Shown in pieces: positions 1-8,418 of a stretch of DNA of 64,000 nt. Origin of the DNA: Collinsella sp. (GTDB lineage: Bacteria > Actinomycetota > Coriobacteriia > Coriobacteriales > Coriobacteriaceae); NCBI GenBank assembly GCA_019414565.1, contig DXLU01000006.1, positions 1-64,000 on the forward strand, in the 5' to 3' direction. Below the pieces are notes generated by a model that did not search any database, was not told where the DNA came from, and worked only from the letters and a program-made list of their open reading frames with translations. Every line of letters begins with the position of its first letter. The first letter of the stretch is position 1. A program made the translations under genes and the position numbers.

Positions 1-14
1 CCGCACATGTGCGG
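1..14. repeat. Perfect 14-bp palindrome at the window edge
   Basis: The first 14 bases, CCGCACATGTGCGG, form a perfect palindrome. The rest of the 185-bp leader of purE contains a TATACT hexamer at 114-119 that could be a -10 box, but no convincing -35. The upstream gene lies outside the window, so the palindrome could be a terminator remnant or an operator. Confidence 0.4.
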
Positions 15-185
15 ATGAATGTGGGAAGTGTTCGGATGAAGTTGATAATCAAGGCTTCGGCCTTAATCTCGCAAAGCGTTCCGTCTCCCGCCGAACACAT
101 CAGCATCGGCGGCTATACTTGAATTATTTGCAGTTAAGGGTCGCGGATTCGCCGCGTCACCGCTCTCAACAGGAGGTCTTTGTTT

Positions 186-650
186 ATGGCAGATCAAAAG
201 CCGGTTGTCGGGATCATCATGGGCTCCAAGTCCGATCTGGGTGTTATGGAAGGCTGCACCGCCGAGCTCGAGGCGCTCGGTGTGCCCTATGAGCTCGTCA
301 TTGCGAGCGCACACCGCACGCCGGCGAAGGTCCACGAGTGGGCCTCGACTGCCGCCGATCGCGGTATCAAAGTGATTATCGCCGCCGCCGGCAAGGCTGC
401 TCACCTGGGTGGTGTCGTGGCTGCCTTTACGCCGCTGCCGGTTATCGGTGTGCCTATGAAGACGAGTGACCTGGGCGGTATGGATTCGCTGCTGTCGATG
501 GTGCAGATGCCTTCGGGCGTACCCGTGGCCTGCGTTGCCATCAACGGCGCCAAGAATGCCGCCATCTATGCCACGCAGATCTTGGGCGCATGCGACCCCG
601 AGTACCGCAAGGTTATCGAGAAGATGAAGCAGGAGATGGCTGACGCCTAG
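186..650 (+). CDS. purE: N5-carboxyaminoimidazole ribonucleotide mutase PurE
   Basis: Cytoplasmic class I PurE of 154 residues. In the family it moves the carboxyl group of N5-CAIR to C4, giving CAIR in purine synthesis. The N-terminal region GIIMGSKSDLGVM and the following SAHRTP segment are the nucleotide-binding signature, and GKAAHLGGVVAAFTPLPVIGVP follows in the expected order across positions 60-90. I start at ATG 186 because AGGAGG at 171-176 is ideally spaced; the TTG at 180 is too close. The partner purK is not visible. Other purine genes (purF, purM, purN) lie 3 kb downstream, separated by unrelated genes. Confidence 0.95.
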   Translation: MADQKPVVGIIMGSKSDLGVMEGCTAELEALGVPYELVIASAHRTPAKVHEWASTAADRGIKVIIAAAGKAAHLGGVVAAFTPLPVIGVPMKTSDLGGMDSLLSMVQMPSGVPVACVAINGAKNAAIYATQILGACDPEYRKVIEKMKQEMADA

Positions 651-685
651 GCGTTCCGCCGTTTCACCGCAGTATAAGGAGAGCC

Positions 686-1684
686 ATGTCCGACTATCAG
701 GGAAAACGATTCAAGGCTTCTCAGATTCCCGATCCGTCGAAGCCGGGTGCTGCCCATGCGGCACAGCAGGGTCGGACATCCTCTCCTCAGCAGCCGCGCA
801 CGCCGCGCCCCGTGACACCGGCGACGCATCGTCGACAGGACGCGCCGGCCGCATATCGACCTTCATCTTATAGCACCGCTAAGAAGCCGCCCCGGTCTTC
901 ATCGCATGCCACGCCGTCGGATTACACCGAGTCGCCGCGTAAAAAGCGCCGCTCCATCATTCCTATTCTGCTCATCATCGTGGGCATCGGTCTGATTGTT
1001 GCCGCCGCTGCCATCTTTATCAATGCCCAGATTGGCTATAAGCAGGCGAGCGATTCGTATCAGAAAATCGAGAAGCAATATGTAAGCGATAAGGACGCCA
1101 GCGGTGTGCCGATTATCGACTTTGATGCACTTGCTCAGACGAACCCCGAGATTGTGGGTTGGATTTACGTGCCGGGAACCAACATCAACTATCCCGTGGT
1201 GCAGACCAACAACAACTCCAAATACCTCAACACGCTGTTCGATGGCACGTCTAACGCCTCGGGTGCCATCTTCTTGGATAGCGATGACACCGCGCCGGGA
1301 ATGGTCGACCAGCAGACCACGATCTACGGCCACCATATGAACGATGGGTCGATGTTCAACGTGATTTCGGATACGACTGACCAGGCAACGTTCGATAGCA
1401 TTGAATATGTGTACTACATCACGCGCGATGCGACGTATAAGTTGCGTCCGCTGGCGACCAAGGTGGTCGAGGACACGTATGCCAAGGCGCGCACGACCAA
1501 TTTTGAGGGCGACGACGGACTCAAGAACTACCTGTCCGAGATGCTCGACGGCGCTTCTGCCGTGGCGAGTGATGCCACCGATCGTGCCGCTTCGGCAACT
1601 AAGGTTGTAACGCTTGTGACCTGTCGTTCGCTGTCGCTGAGCAACACACGCGCCGTCATGGTGCTCACGCCGGTCGAGGAATAA
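686..1684 (+). CDS. srtB: Class B sortase
   Basis: Membrane-anchored cysteine transpeptidase of 332 residues that in its family joins surface proteins to the cell wall or pilins. Residues 1-88 are a proline, serine and basic-rich cytoplasmic tail, longer than usual. Residues 90-112 form one transmembrane helix. The catalytic domain follows, with the histidine in TTIYGHHMN (about 216), cysteine in TLVTC (313) and arginine in NTRAVMVL (322). Class B is supported by the length and by the SxxFxxI-type segment after the histidine. No LPxTG or NPxTN substrate gene is next to it, so the target is unknown. It lies 35 bp after purE with its own ribosome site. Confidence 0.85.
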   Translation: MSDYQGKRFKASQIPDPSKPGAAHAAQQGRTSSPQQPRTPRPVTPATHRRQDAPAAYRPSSYSTAKKPPRSSSHATPSDYTESPRKKRRSIIPILLIIVGIGLIVAAAAIFINAQIGYKQASDSYQKIEKQYVSDKDASGVPIIDFDALAQTNPEIVGWIYVPGTNINYPVVQTNNNSKYLNTLFDGTSNASGAIFLDSDDTAPGMVDQQTTIYGHHMNDGSMFNVISDTTDQATFDSIEYVYYITRDATYKLRPLATKVVEDTYAKARTTNFEGDDGLKNYLSEMLDGASAVASDATDRAASATKVVTLVTCRSLSLSNTRAVMVLTPVEE

Positions 1685-1748
1685 GTTGTTCGAGAGTAGC
1701 TAAAAAGGCCCCGTCCCAAATTGGCTACTCGACGACGGTAAGGGAGAA

Positions 1749-2168
1749 ATGATGCTCGAGAGTGGCAAATTGATGCCTTCGATTGATGCTTGGCTGCGCG
1801 AGGCCAAGGCCGATGCTTCGGCGGCAGGCTGTGGGATGTATCTGACGCATAACGGTGTGGTGCGCGCGACGCCCAAGGCTGAGGTGCGCGGAGTCGAGAC
1901 CGATGGCGTGGCGCCTGGGCATAAGGTGGGCGGCATGGTGTTCGGCTTCGATGCTCAGAAGGTGCAGGCTGCTATCGAGGCGACGCGTGCGATGCCGGGT
2001 ATCGGCTATGTGCGTGTGTGGCTGGCAAGCGGCGAGCTTGCCGTAGGTGACGACATCATGCTCGTGCTCATCGGCGGGGACATTCGCCCGCACGTGGTCG
2101 ATGCGCTGCAGGCGCTCGTTGGCACCATTAAGAACGAATGCGTGAGTGAGGTCGAGCGCGAGGCGTAG
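1749..2168 (+). CDS. MoaE-like protein (molybdopterin synthase large-subunit family)
   Basis: A 139-residue protein resembling MoaE, the large subunit that inserts sulfur into precursor Z with MoaD. The pattern GIGYVRVWLASGELAVGDD matches the conserved VAIxHRxGxLxxGExxV region. TIKNEC near the C-terminus keeps a lysine at the place of the catalytic lysine 119 of E. coli MoaE, but the second lysine of the usual PxWK motif is replaced by EVERE. The N-terminal strand around GVVRATPKAEVRG fits the fold loosely. No moaD, moaA or moaC is nearby. It may be a diverged or orphan MoaE. ATG 1752 is an equally good start. Confidence 0.6.
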   Translation: MMLESGKLMPSIDAWLREAKADASAAGCGMYLTHNGVVRATPKAEVRGVETDGVAPGHKVGGMVFGFDAQKVQAAIEATRAMPGIGYVRVWLASGELAVGDDIMLVLIGGDIRPHVVDALQALVGTIKNECVSEVEREA

Positions 2169-2197
2169 AGGCTTGCGTCGATAGAAGGATCGTTTAT

Positions 2198-2237
2198 AAA
2201 AATGCCCACCGGTACGTGTGATACCGGCGGGCATTTT
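2198..2237. terminator. Bidirectional hairpin terminator
   Basis: Stem AAAATGCCC-CCGGTA pairs with TACCGG-GGGCATTTT around a short loop. A/T runs flank both sides, so it can end the MoaE-like gene on the plus strand and the membrane gene on the minus strand. Confidence 0.8.
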
Positions 2238-2258
2238 GCGTTTTGGGCGCGGTGGGCG

Positions 2259-3488
2259 CTACACGCGCGTCGCATCCTTGGGGCTCATGGTCATGCTCTG
2301 GAAGCGGTTTTCCATGTACTCGTTATCGAAGTGCTCTCCGTAGAACTGTGCGACGGGAATGTCCGGCTCCGTGCCGTTAACGCGCTGGTACCAGTAGTCG
2401 AGCGACTGCAGCGTCATGACGCCGTCGACCAGCATGATAACGGTAAAGATGACGGTGGCCGAGTAGCGGCTCTTCCAGGGGATCTTGTTGATAAGCTTAA
2501 GCAGCCTCGGCAGCAGCAGCTTGATCCAGATGAGGCCGCCCAGGCCCCACAGGCAGGCGAAGCCCGTGCAGGTGCGTCCGCCCGTGAGGACCACGAGCGG
2601 ATCGGGCAAACCGAACAGCGTTATGTGCGAGTAGCTCCACGAGACCACGCCAAACGCGGTCTGCATAAACCAGCCCACGAACACCTCAAAGCTGGCGCCG
2701 AGCAGGGCGCTCACCAGGAAAATGATGATGGGGTTCTTTTTGTAGAAGCGGTTAAGCACCATGGTCATGAGCACGGCGCCAAATCCGTAGATGGGGCTGA
2801 AGGGGCCAAACAGCATGCCGGCGCGGTTCTGATAGACGCCCGGGTCGACGACCGTCATGTGCCAGATGTCCTCGGCGATCAGGCCGAGTATGCAGCAGAC
2901 AAAGAACACCCAGAACAGGTTGAAGTAGTTGAGCTTGATGTAGCCCTCGCCGGTTTCATCGCGGCCGAGCATGCCCTCGGCGGCGGCGTCGCGGTCGAGC
3001 ATCTCCTGCAGGCGGCGCTGCAGTTCGCGCTCCTGACGCAGCGTGGGGTCGACGGTTGCCGAAAGTGCAACAAGGATGCCGAGCTGGATCGCGGGACGCA
3101 GCAGGAAGGGCCCGATGCCCTGGAGCATCACGTCGACCAAAAGCTCGACGACGGTGAATGCAATAAGGATGTAGGACAGGCGGGCGGCGTTGCGGCGCTG
3201 GTTTTTGATAAGGTCCAGGCCAAAGATGATTAGGATGACGGCACTTGCCGCAGAGAGCATGATGCCGGCGACGATAAGGCCGACTGCGACGAGCGTGTTG
3301 TCGCCGAGCTTTTCGGTGGCGTTGCCGTTAACAAGTGCCGTGATGACCTGCCACATAAAGGCAGCGACCGACGGGAGCGTGCCCACGCCGGAAAGGATGC
3401 ACAGGACGGCGTACACCTTAATGATGAGGGGAATCTTCTTGACCTCTGTGGCGCTGGGGACGCTGGGGTCGAGTTCGTTTCGATCCAT
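2259..3488 (-). CDS. Multispanning membrane protein with CmpB-type (PF06541-like) domain
   Basis: A 409-residue integral membrane protein. The N-terminal half has four or five hydrophobic segments and ends in a charged stretch (QERELQRRLQEMLDRD, about 180-196). The C-terminal half carries RAGMLFGPFSPIYGFGAV, the signature of the family named putative ABC-transporter type IV (PF06541, COG4905), followed by further membrane segments. The substrate and mechanism of this family are not known, and there is no ATPase next to it. Start chosen from AAAGG 9 bases upstream. It is convergent with the MoaE-like gene and divergent from purF. Confidence 0.75.
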   Translation of the reverse strand: MDRNELDPSVPSATEVKKIPLIIKVYAVLCILSGVGTLPSVAAFMWQVITALVNGNATEKLGDNTLVAVGLIVAGIMLSAASAVILIIFGLDLIKNQRRNAARLSYILIAFTVVELLVDVMLQGIGPFLLRPAIQLGILVALSATVDPTLRQERELQRRLQEMLDRDAAAEGMLGRDETGEGYIKLNYFNLFWVFFVCCILGLIAEDIWHMTVVDPGVYQNRAGMLFGPFSPIYGFGAVLMTMVLNRFYKKNPIIIFLVSALLGASFEVFVGWFMQTAFGVVSWSYSHITLFGLPDPLVVLTGGRTCTGFACLWGLGGLIWIKLLLPRLLKLINKIPWKSRYSATVIFTVIMLVDGVMTLQSLDYWYQRVNGTEPDIPVAQFYGEHFDNEYMENRFQSMTMSPKDATRV

Positions 3489-3783
3489 ACAGAACCTTTC
3501 TCGCTTTGTTGTAGGTTATAAGGATACGCCGCCGACCTGCCAAAAGACAGGACGAACGTCCCAATTGCAACAATGCAAGCCCCAACGGCGGGCGAGACGC
3601 GTCGTAACGAAAGTATGCGGGATCGTCGGCCCCGAGGCGGTTGCCCAATAAAATGTTTGGCTGCAAAACGGATTATAAGCTCGGTGGGCTTTTAAAAAGC
3701 GCTGTTCATGCGCGGGAGTGCTTGTCTTGCCGTGCGTATAATAGGGCAGGTAACGCCAAATAACGAGGCTCTGAGGGGATGCC
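3489..3783 (+). promoter_or_regulatory. Intergenic leader of purF with a candidate -10 box
   Basis: This 295-bp gap separates the divergent membrane gene and purF. A perfect TATAAT lies at 3737-3742, about 40 bases before the purF start, preceded by TGCG but without a clear -35. GAGGGG ahead of ATG 3784 is the ribosome site. I see no purine riboswitch or other structured leader. Confidence 0.45.
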
Positions 3784-5454
3784 ATGTCTCAAGAAACCAT
3801 CCACGCGGCCGAGCGCGCCGCGGGACAGGTGAAGACCATGTCGACGTATGATCTGGACTCCGACCAGCTGCATGAGGAATGCGGCATTTTTGGTGTGTGG
3901 GCGCCCGATCGCGACGTGGCTCGACTGACGTACTTTGGTCTGCGCGCGCTACAGCATCGCGGCCAGGAATCGGCGGGAATCGCCGTGGGTGATGGCGGCA
4001 CGGTTATGGTTCGCAAGGACCTGGGACTGCTCGATCGCGTGTTCTCCAACGCCGACCTGTCGACGCTCTCCGGTCAGCTGGCCGTGGGCCACGTGCGCTA
4101 TGGCACCGCCGGTGCCAAGAGCTGGGAAGCCTCGCAGCCGCATCTTTCTACTATCAACAGCGTCATTATCGCGCTCGCGCACAACGGCACTCTGGTCAAC
4201 ACCGACGAGCTGCGCCGCCAGCTGATCGAGCTGGGCGTGCCGTTCCTCTCCAATTCGGATTCCGAGGTCGCGACCAAGCTTATCGGCTACTTTACCCAGC
4301 GTACGGGTCATCTGCGCGAGGGCATTCGCAAGACCATGGAGCTCGTGCGCGGCGGCTACGCCATGACGCTCATCAACGAGCAGGCGCTCTACGCATTCCG
4401 CGATCCGCACGGCATTCGCCCGCTCGTGCTGGGCAAGCTGGTGGACGAGGGCCTGGATCAGGCCGATGCCGCATCCGTTTCGCAGCTGCCGTCGCAGGAC
4501 GGCGCCGCGACGGTCGACTCCTCCGTCCGTGTCACGCGCGCCGGCGGCTGGGTCGTTGCCTCCGAGACCTGCGCACTCGACATCGTGGGTGCCGAGTACG
4601 TCCGTGACGTCCGTCCCGGCGAGATCTTGCGCATCAGCGCCGAGGGTCTGGTATCCGAGCAGGGCGTGCCTGCCGCCGAAGAGCCCGCAAACTGCATCTT
4701 TGAGCAGGTCTACTTCGCCCGCCCCGACTCCATCATGAACGGCAAGAGCGTCTATGCCTGCCGTTATGACATGGGCCGTCAGCTGGCACACGAGGAGCCC
4801 GTCGAGGCCGACCTGGTCATCGGCGTGCCCGACTCCGGTCTGCCGCCCGCGGAGGGCTATTCGCACGAGAGTGGCATTCCCTTTGGCGAGGGCCTCATCA
4901 AGAACCGTTACGTGGGCCGCACGTTTATTGAGCCCACGCAGGAGCTGCGCGCCATGGGCGTGCGCATGAAGCTTAACCCGCTGCGCGACAACATCGAGGG
5001 CAAGCGCCTGGTCGTCATCGACGACTCCATCGTGCGCGGCACCACCATGGTGCAGCTCGTCAAGATGCTGCGCAACGCCGGCGCCAAGGAGATTCACATC
5101 CGCATCAACTCGCCCGAGGTCATCTGGCCGTGCTTCTACGGTATTGATACCGACGTGCAGTCGCAGCTTATCAGTGCCAACAAGACGGTCGACGAGATCT
5201 GCGAGTACATTGGCGCCGATTCGCTGGCCTTCCTTTCGGTCGAGGGCCTGCTGAAGGTCATGCCCAAGGGCGGCTACTGCGACGCGTGCTTTACCGGCCG
5301 CTATCCCGTGGCGATTCCCGAGAGCTTTGGCCGCGATAAGTTCATGGAGGGCTTTAAGCCCCGCAACCTGGACAAGCCGCTGCACTTTGACGACGACGCC
5401 GTGGTCGAGAAATATGTCGACCGCAGCTGGGAAGAGGAGCACGGCGAGGCCTAA
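3784..5454 (+). CDS. purF: Amidophosphoribosyltransferase PurF
   Basis: First committed enzyme of purine synthesis: glutamine plus PRPP gives phosphoribosylamine. 556 residues. The N-terminal glutaminase domain has its nucleophile Cys33 in EECGIFG; the first 32 residues would be removed as a propeptide (or 14 if ATG 3838 were used). The PRPP loop is LVVIDDSIVRGTTM. Cysteines in PANCIFEQ, WPCFYG and the CDAC pair of GGYCDACFTGRYP match the four ligands of the [4Fe-4S] cluster in the Bacillus-type enzyme. A poorly conserved insertion of about 35 residues sits near 221-255. Followed 155 bp later by purM and purN. Confidence 0.96.
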   Translation: MSQETIHAAERAAGQVKTMSTYDLDSDQLHEECGIFGVWAPDRDVARLTYFGLRALQHRGQESAGIAVGDGGTVMVRKDLGLLDRVFSNADLSTLSGQLAVGHVRYGTAGAKSWEASQPHLSTINSVIIALAHNGTLVNTDELRRQLIELGVPFLSNSDSEVATKLIGYFTQRTGHLREGIRKTMELVRGGYAMTLINEQALYAFRDPHGIRPLVLGKLVDEGLDQADAASVSQLPSQDGAATVDSSVRVTRAGGWVVASETCALDIVGAEYVRDVRPGEILRISAEGLVSEQGVPAAEEPANCIFEQVYFARPDSIMNGKSVYACRYDMGRQLAHEEPVEADLVIGVPDSGLPPAEGYSHESGIPFGEGLIKNRYVGRTFIEPTQELRAMGVRMKLNPLRDNIEGKRLVVIDDSIVRGTTMVQLVKMLRNAGAKEIHIRINSPEVIWPCFYGIDTDVQSQLISANKTVDEICEYIGADSLAFLSVEGLLKVMPKGGYCDACFTGRYPVAIPESFGRDKFMEGFKPRNLDKPLHFDDDAVVEKYVDRSWEEEHGEA

Positions 5455-5493
5455 AACCTGCCATGTAGGGACAGGTTTATTTTGGTAGGTTTT
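5453..5493 (+). repeat. GGGACAGG hairpin repeat, copy 1
   Basis: The arms AAAACCTGCCA and TGGTAGGTTTT pair around a loop containing TAGGGACAGGTTTAT. It begins inside the purF stop codon, TAA. Related copies lie at 19044-19082 and, in reverse orientation, 19208-19248. It could act as a terminator or be a small mobile palindrome. Confidence 0.75.
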
Positions 5494-5609
5494 ACCTGCT
5501 GTTTTGTTGATATGACGGCGCGTGATGTTATGGCGTGCGCCGAAATGACGCAACTATGAGCACCGGTTGGCGTCTGTGCGTCAAACGGTAGTGGGAGAGG
5601 AAGGCACAG

Positions 5610-6713
5610 ATGAGCGACAGCAAGCATGTGACGTACGAGGACGCCGGCGTCGATACCGCCGAGGGCGGCCGCGCCGTCGACGCTATTAAGCAGATGGTCA
5701 AGGACACCAACCGCCCCGAGGTCATCGGCGGCATCGGTGGCTTTGGCGGCCTGTTCTCGGCCGCCGCGCTTAAGGATATGGAAGACCCGATCCTGATCAG
5801 CGGTACCGACGGCGTGGGCACCAAGCTCGTGCTCGCCCAGATCATGGACCGTCATGAGACGGTGGGCCAGGACTTGGTCGCCATGTGCGTCAATGACATT
5901 TTGGCTTCGGGCGCCGAGCCGCTGTTCTTCCTGGATTACGTTGCCATCGGTCACATTGAGGCCGAGCACATGGCAAAGATCATCAAGGGTGTGGCCGACG
6001 GCTGCAAGCTCGCGGGCTGCGCGCTCGTGGGCGGCGAGATGGCCGAGCACCCCGGCGTCATGGCTCCGGCCGATTACGACCTCGCCGGCTTTACCGTGGG
6101 TGTTGTCGATCGTCCCAAGATGCTCGACCCCGCGAACGTTCGCCCCGGCGATGTGATCCTGGGTCTGCCTTCCACCGGCGTGCACTCCAACGGCTACTCG
6201 CTCGTGCGCAAGGTCATCGGCGTCGACGGCATCAAGCCGGGCACGCCCGAGGCCGCCGCTAAGGCCGAGGAACTGAGCCGTCCGCTCGAGGAGCTCGACG
6301 GTGCTTCGCTGGCCGACGCCCTGCTGGCCCCCACGCGCATTTATGTGAAGCCGATTCTTGAGCTGCTGCGCGGTGGTGCTCCGGTCCACGCAATTGCTCA
6401 CATCACCGGCGGCGGTATTACCGAGAACCTCAACCGCGCCCTCGCCGACGACGTCGATGCCGTGGTCACCCGCAACGGCGCCGAGATGGGCTGGGATGTT
6501 CCGCCCGTCATCACCTACGTGTCGCGCCAGGCCGAGCTTGCGCCCAACGAGGCATGCAAGACCTTCAACATGGGCGTTGGCCTGTGCCTGATCGTCGCCC
6601 CCGAGGACGAGGCCGCGGTTACCGAGGCCCTGGTCGCGCTGGGCGAGAAGCCGTTCCGCGTGGGCGAGTGCGTCGAGGGTTCCGGTGAGGTCGTGTACTC
6701 CGATGAGCGCTAA
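5610..6713 (+). CDS. purM: Phosphoribosylformylglycinamidine cyclo-ligase PurM (AIR synthase)
   Basis: ATP-dependent ring closure of FGAM to AIR. 367 residues, slightly longer than E. coli PurM (345). The N-terminal half has the ATP/substrate segments GGIGGFGG and GTDGVGTKL, then the conserved VNDILASGAEPLFFLDY and GGEMAEHPGVM. The C-terminal half has GLPSTGVHSNGYSLVRK and HITGGGITENLNRAL. The start has GGGAGAGGAAGG upstream. Its stop codon overlaps the purN start by 11 bp, so the two are probably translationally coupled. Confidence 0.96.
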   Translation: MSDSKHVTYEDAGVDTAEGGRAVDAIKQMVKDTNRPEVIGGIGGFGGLFSAAALKDMEDPILISGTDGVGTKLVLAQIMDRHETVGQDLVAMCVNDILASGAEPLFFLDYVAIGHIEAEHMAKIIKGVADGCKLAGCALVGGEMAEHPGVMAPADYDLAGFTVGVVDRPKMLDPANVRPGDVILGLPSTGVHSNGYSLVRKVIGVDGIKPGTPEAAAKAEELSRPLEELDGASLADALLAPTRIYVKPILELLRGGAPVHAIAHITGGGITENLNRALADDVDAVVTRNGAEMGWDVPPVITYVSRQAELAPNEACKTFNMGVGLCLIVAPEDEAAVTEALVALGEKPFRVGECVEGSGEVVYSDER

Positions 6714-7401
6714 CGAGCAGATGGCTGCCGCCGAGGGCCTGGACTTTGTGCCCTATACCCGTCCGACCGGCACCGATACGGCCGAGCCGCTCAAGATCGG
6801 TGTGCTCATCAGCGGTTCGGGTACCAACCTGCAGGCGCTGATCGATCTGATCGCCGCCGGCAAGCTCAACGCTTCGATTGAGCTTGTGGTGTCGAGCCGT
6901 CCCTCGGCCAAGGGTTTGCAGCGCGCTGAGCGTGCGGGCATCCAGACACTCACGCTGTCCAAGGATGTCTATGCCGACCCTATTGCCGCCGACGAGATCA
7001 TCGCGCACGAGCTGCTCGAGCGCGGCTGCGAGTATGTGGTCATGGCCGGCTACATGCGCATGGTGCACACGCCTCTGCTGGCGGCGTTTCCCAACCGCGT
7101 GGTCAACTTGCATCCGGCACTGCTGCCGAGCTTTACCGGTGCGCATGCGATTGATGATGCCTTTGCGCGCGGCGTCAAGGTAACTGGCGTGACCGTGCAT
7201 TTTGCCAACGAGATCTACGACAACGGTCCCATCATCGCCCAGCGTGCGCTGGCTGTTGAGGAGGGCTGGGATGTCGACACGCTCGAGGAGCACATCCATG
7301 CGATCGAGCATGTGCTGTATCCCGAGGTCGTGCAGATGCTCGCCGACGGCCGCGTCCACGTGCTAGAGAGCGGCAAGGTCGCAATTGATCCGGCACGCTA
7401 G
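6703..7401 (+). CDS. purN: Phosphoribosylglycinamide formyltransferase PurN
   Basis: Transfers formyl from 10-formyl-THF to GAR. 232 residues from ATG 6703. The phosphate loop is VLISGSGTNLQALID, the catalytic asparagine and histidine lie in NLHPALLPSFTG and VTVHFANE, and the aspartate is in YDNGPIIAQ. An N-terminal extension of about 25 residues precedes the domain. ATG 6721 is an alternative start. It is the last gene of the purF-M-N cluster and is followed by a strong terminator. Confidence 0.95.
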   Translation: MSANEQMAAAEGLDFVPYTRPTGTDTAEPLKIGVLISGSGTNLQALIDLIAAGKLNASIELVVSSRPSAKGLQRAERAGIQTLTLSKDVYADPIAADEIIAHELLERGCEYVVMAGYMRMVHTPLLAAFPNRVVNLHPALLPSFTGAHAIDDAFARGVKVTGVTVHFANEIYDNGPIIAQRALAVEEGWDVDTLEEHIHAIEHVLYPEVVQMLADGRVHVLESGKVAIDPAR

Positions 7402-7461
7402 TCGTGTGTAAGAGGGCTCATTGAGCGTTCTTTGGGACGTAAGCGATCTAGAAAATCTGAT

Positions 7462-7494
7462 AGGGCCCTGTCCGTGCGCGGGCGGGGCCCTTTT
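7462..7494 (+). terminator. Rho-independent terminator after purN
   Basis: AGGGCCC pairs with GGGCCCT, followed directly by TTTT. It lies about 60 bases after the purN stop. Confidence 0.8.
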
Positions 7495-7510
7495 GTGTGG
7501 TCTACTCTGT

Positions 7511-7528
7511 TTGCTATACTGCTAGCAA
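7511..7528. promoter_or_regulatory. Operator-like inverted repeat at the toxin-antitoxin promoter
   Basis: TTGCTATACTGCTAGCAA has 6-bp arms TTGCTA and TAGCAA around TACTGC. It covers a TATACT hexamer that can be the -10 box. The antitoxin starts 17 bases further on after AGAGAGGAG. Autorepression by the antitoxin is the usual arrangement; here it is inferred. Confidence 0.55.
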
Positions 7529-7544
7529 GTAGAGAGGAGCCGCT

Positions 7545-7889
7545 ATGGGTACAGCAACGGTGCAGCTCAACACACGAATCGACCCTATGCTCAAGGCCGG
7601 TGGCGATGCGGTCCTGACTCGTAATGGGCTGGGGCCGAGTGACGCCATTCGTGCGCTTTGGACCTATCTTGCCGAGCATCAAACGTTGCCGGGATTTATG
7701 GTGACGGATAAGTGCGAGACGCCCCGTGCGAAGAGTCTTGCCGAACAGGGGTGTGGTCTGGCTTTTTCCTCATTGGGGTTGAGCTTCTCAGATTTTGCGC
7801 CAGGCGAATCATCGGCGGACAACTGGGATGCCGTACGCGATGATATGTATGACGCGATGATTGCCGACATAGAGGCGAATTGCCGATGA
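7545..7889 (+). CDS. RelB/DinJ-type antitoxin
   Basis: A 114-residue protein beginning ATVQLNTRIDPMLKAGGDAVL, the ribbon-helix-helix pattern of the RelB/DinJ family (a short strand, then two helices with GLGPSDAIRALWTYL). The C-terminal half, after about residue 55, is less conserved and acidic and would wrap the toxin. ATGA overlap with the PIN gene indicates coupled translation. An inverted repeat lies over the promoter. Confidence 0.75.
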   Translation: MGTATVQLNTRIDPMLKAGGDAVLTRNGLGPSDAIRALWTYLAEHQTLPGFMVTDKCETPRAKSLAEQGCGLAFSSLGLSFSDFAPGESSADNWDAVRDDMYDAMIADIEANCR

Positions 7890-8353
7890 TTGAGGCAAAG
7901 CGGCTCTTGGTGGACACGAATGTTTGGCTTGATTACTACCTGCAAGAGGGCGCATTCGACAACGTGAGAAGATTGGTTGAACTGGCCGAAGCGGGAAAGA
8001 TCGACCTTCTGTACGCGCCAACGACGGCAAAGGACGTGTTCTACATCTTGCCTCGGCGTCTAGCTCGACGGAATGTGAATGGGATTAACGCTTCGTTCGG
8101 TCCGGCTGCATGGGCATGCGTCGAGCATATGATGCAGGTGGCAACGGCTTCCCCGCTTTCGATGGCGGAGTGCGAGATGGCGCGCATGCTTGGCAAGCGC
8201 ATGCCGGACCTCGAGGACAATCTCATTATCGCCTCGGGCGATACGGCGGATGTTGACTACGTAGTCACGAGCGACCGACGCATGTTGGAGACGATGCCCG
8301 AGGTATGCTTGACGCCCGCGCGCGCACTCGAGCTCATCGGGATCCTCGGCTGA
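7886..8353 (+). CDS. PIN-domain toxin (VapC-like ribonuclease)
   Basis: 155 residues. The N-terminus LLVDTNVWLDYYL carries the first metal-binding aspartate. A second acidic residue lies in MAECEMARMLGKR, and the C-terminal DLEDNLIIASG and YVVTSDRR give the remaining acidic positions of the PIN fold. Family members cut RNA with Mg2+ or Mn2+. Start at ATG 7886, overlapping the antitoxin stop by 4 bp. The pairing of a RelB-type antitoxin with a PIN toxin is known, though less common than with RelE or YafQ. Confidence 0.8.
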   Translation: MIEAKRLLVDTNVWLDYYLQEGAFDNVRRLVELAEAGKIDLLYAPTTAKDVFYILPRRLARRNVNGINASFGPAAWACVEHMMQVATASPLSMAECEMARMLGKRMPDLEDNLIIASGDTADVDYVVTSDRRMLETMPEVCLTPARALELIGILG

Positions 8354-8418
8354 CCTTGCATACCCCGTTTCGCTATCATATTGAGCATTGTGGCCCTCAT
8401 GCAACTTTGGAGGACGGT

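Noticed and set aside
2202..3233. Long frame antisense to the CmpB-like membrane gene
   Set aside because: Composition is His/Asp/Gln-rich nonsense without motifs, and it lacks a ribosome site; the minus-strand gene has a clear family signature.
3949..5553. Long open frame antisense to purF (over 500 codons)
   Set aside because: High GC and codon bias create long antisense frames; purF on the other strand has full catalytic motifs, and the antisense protein has no family features.
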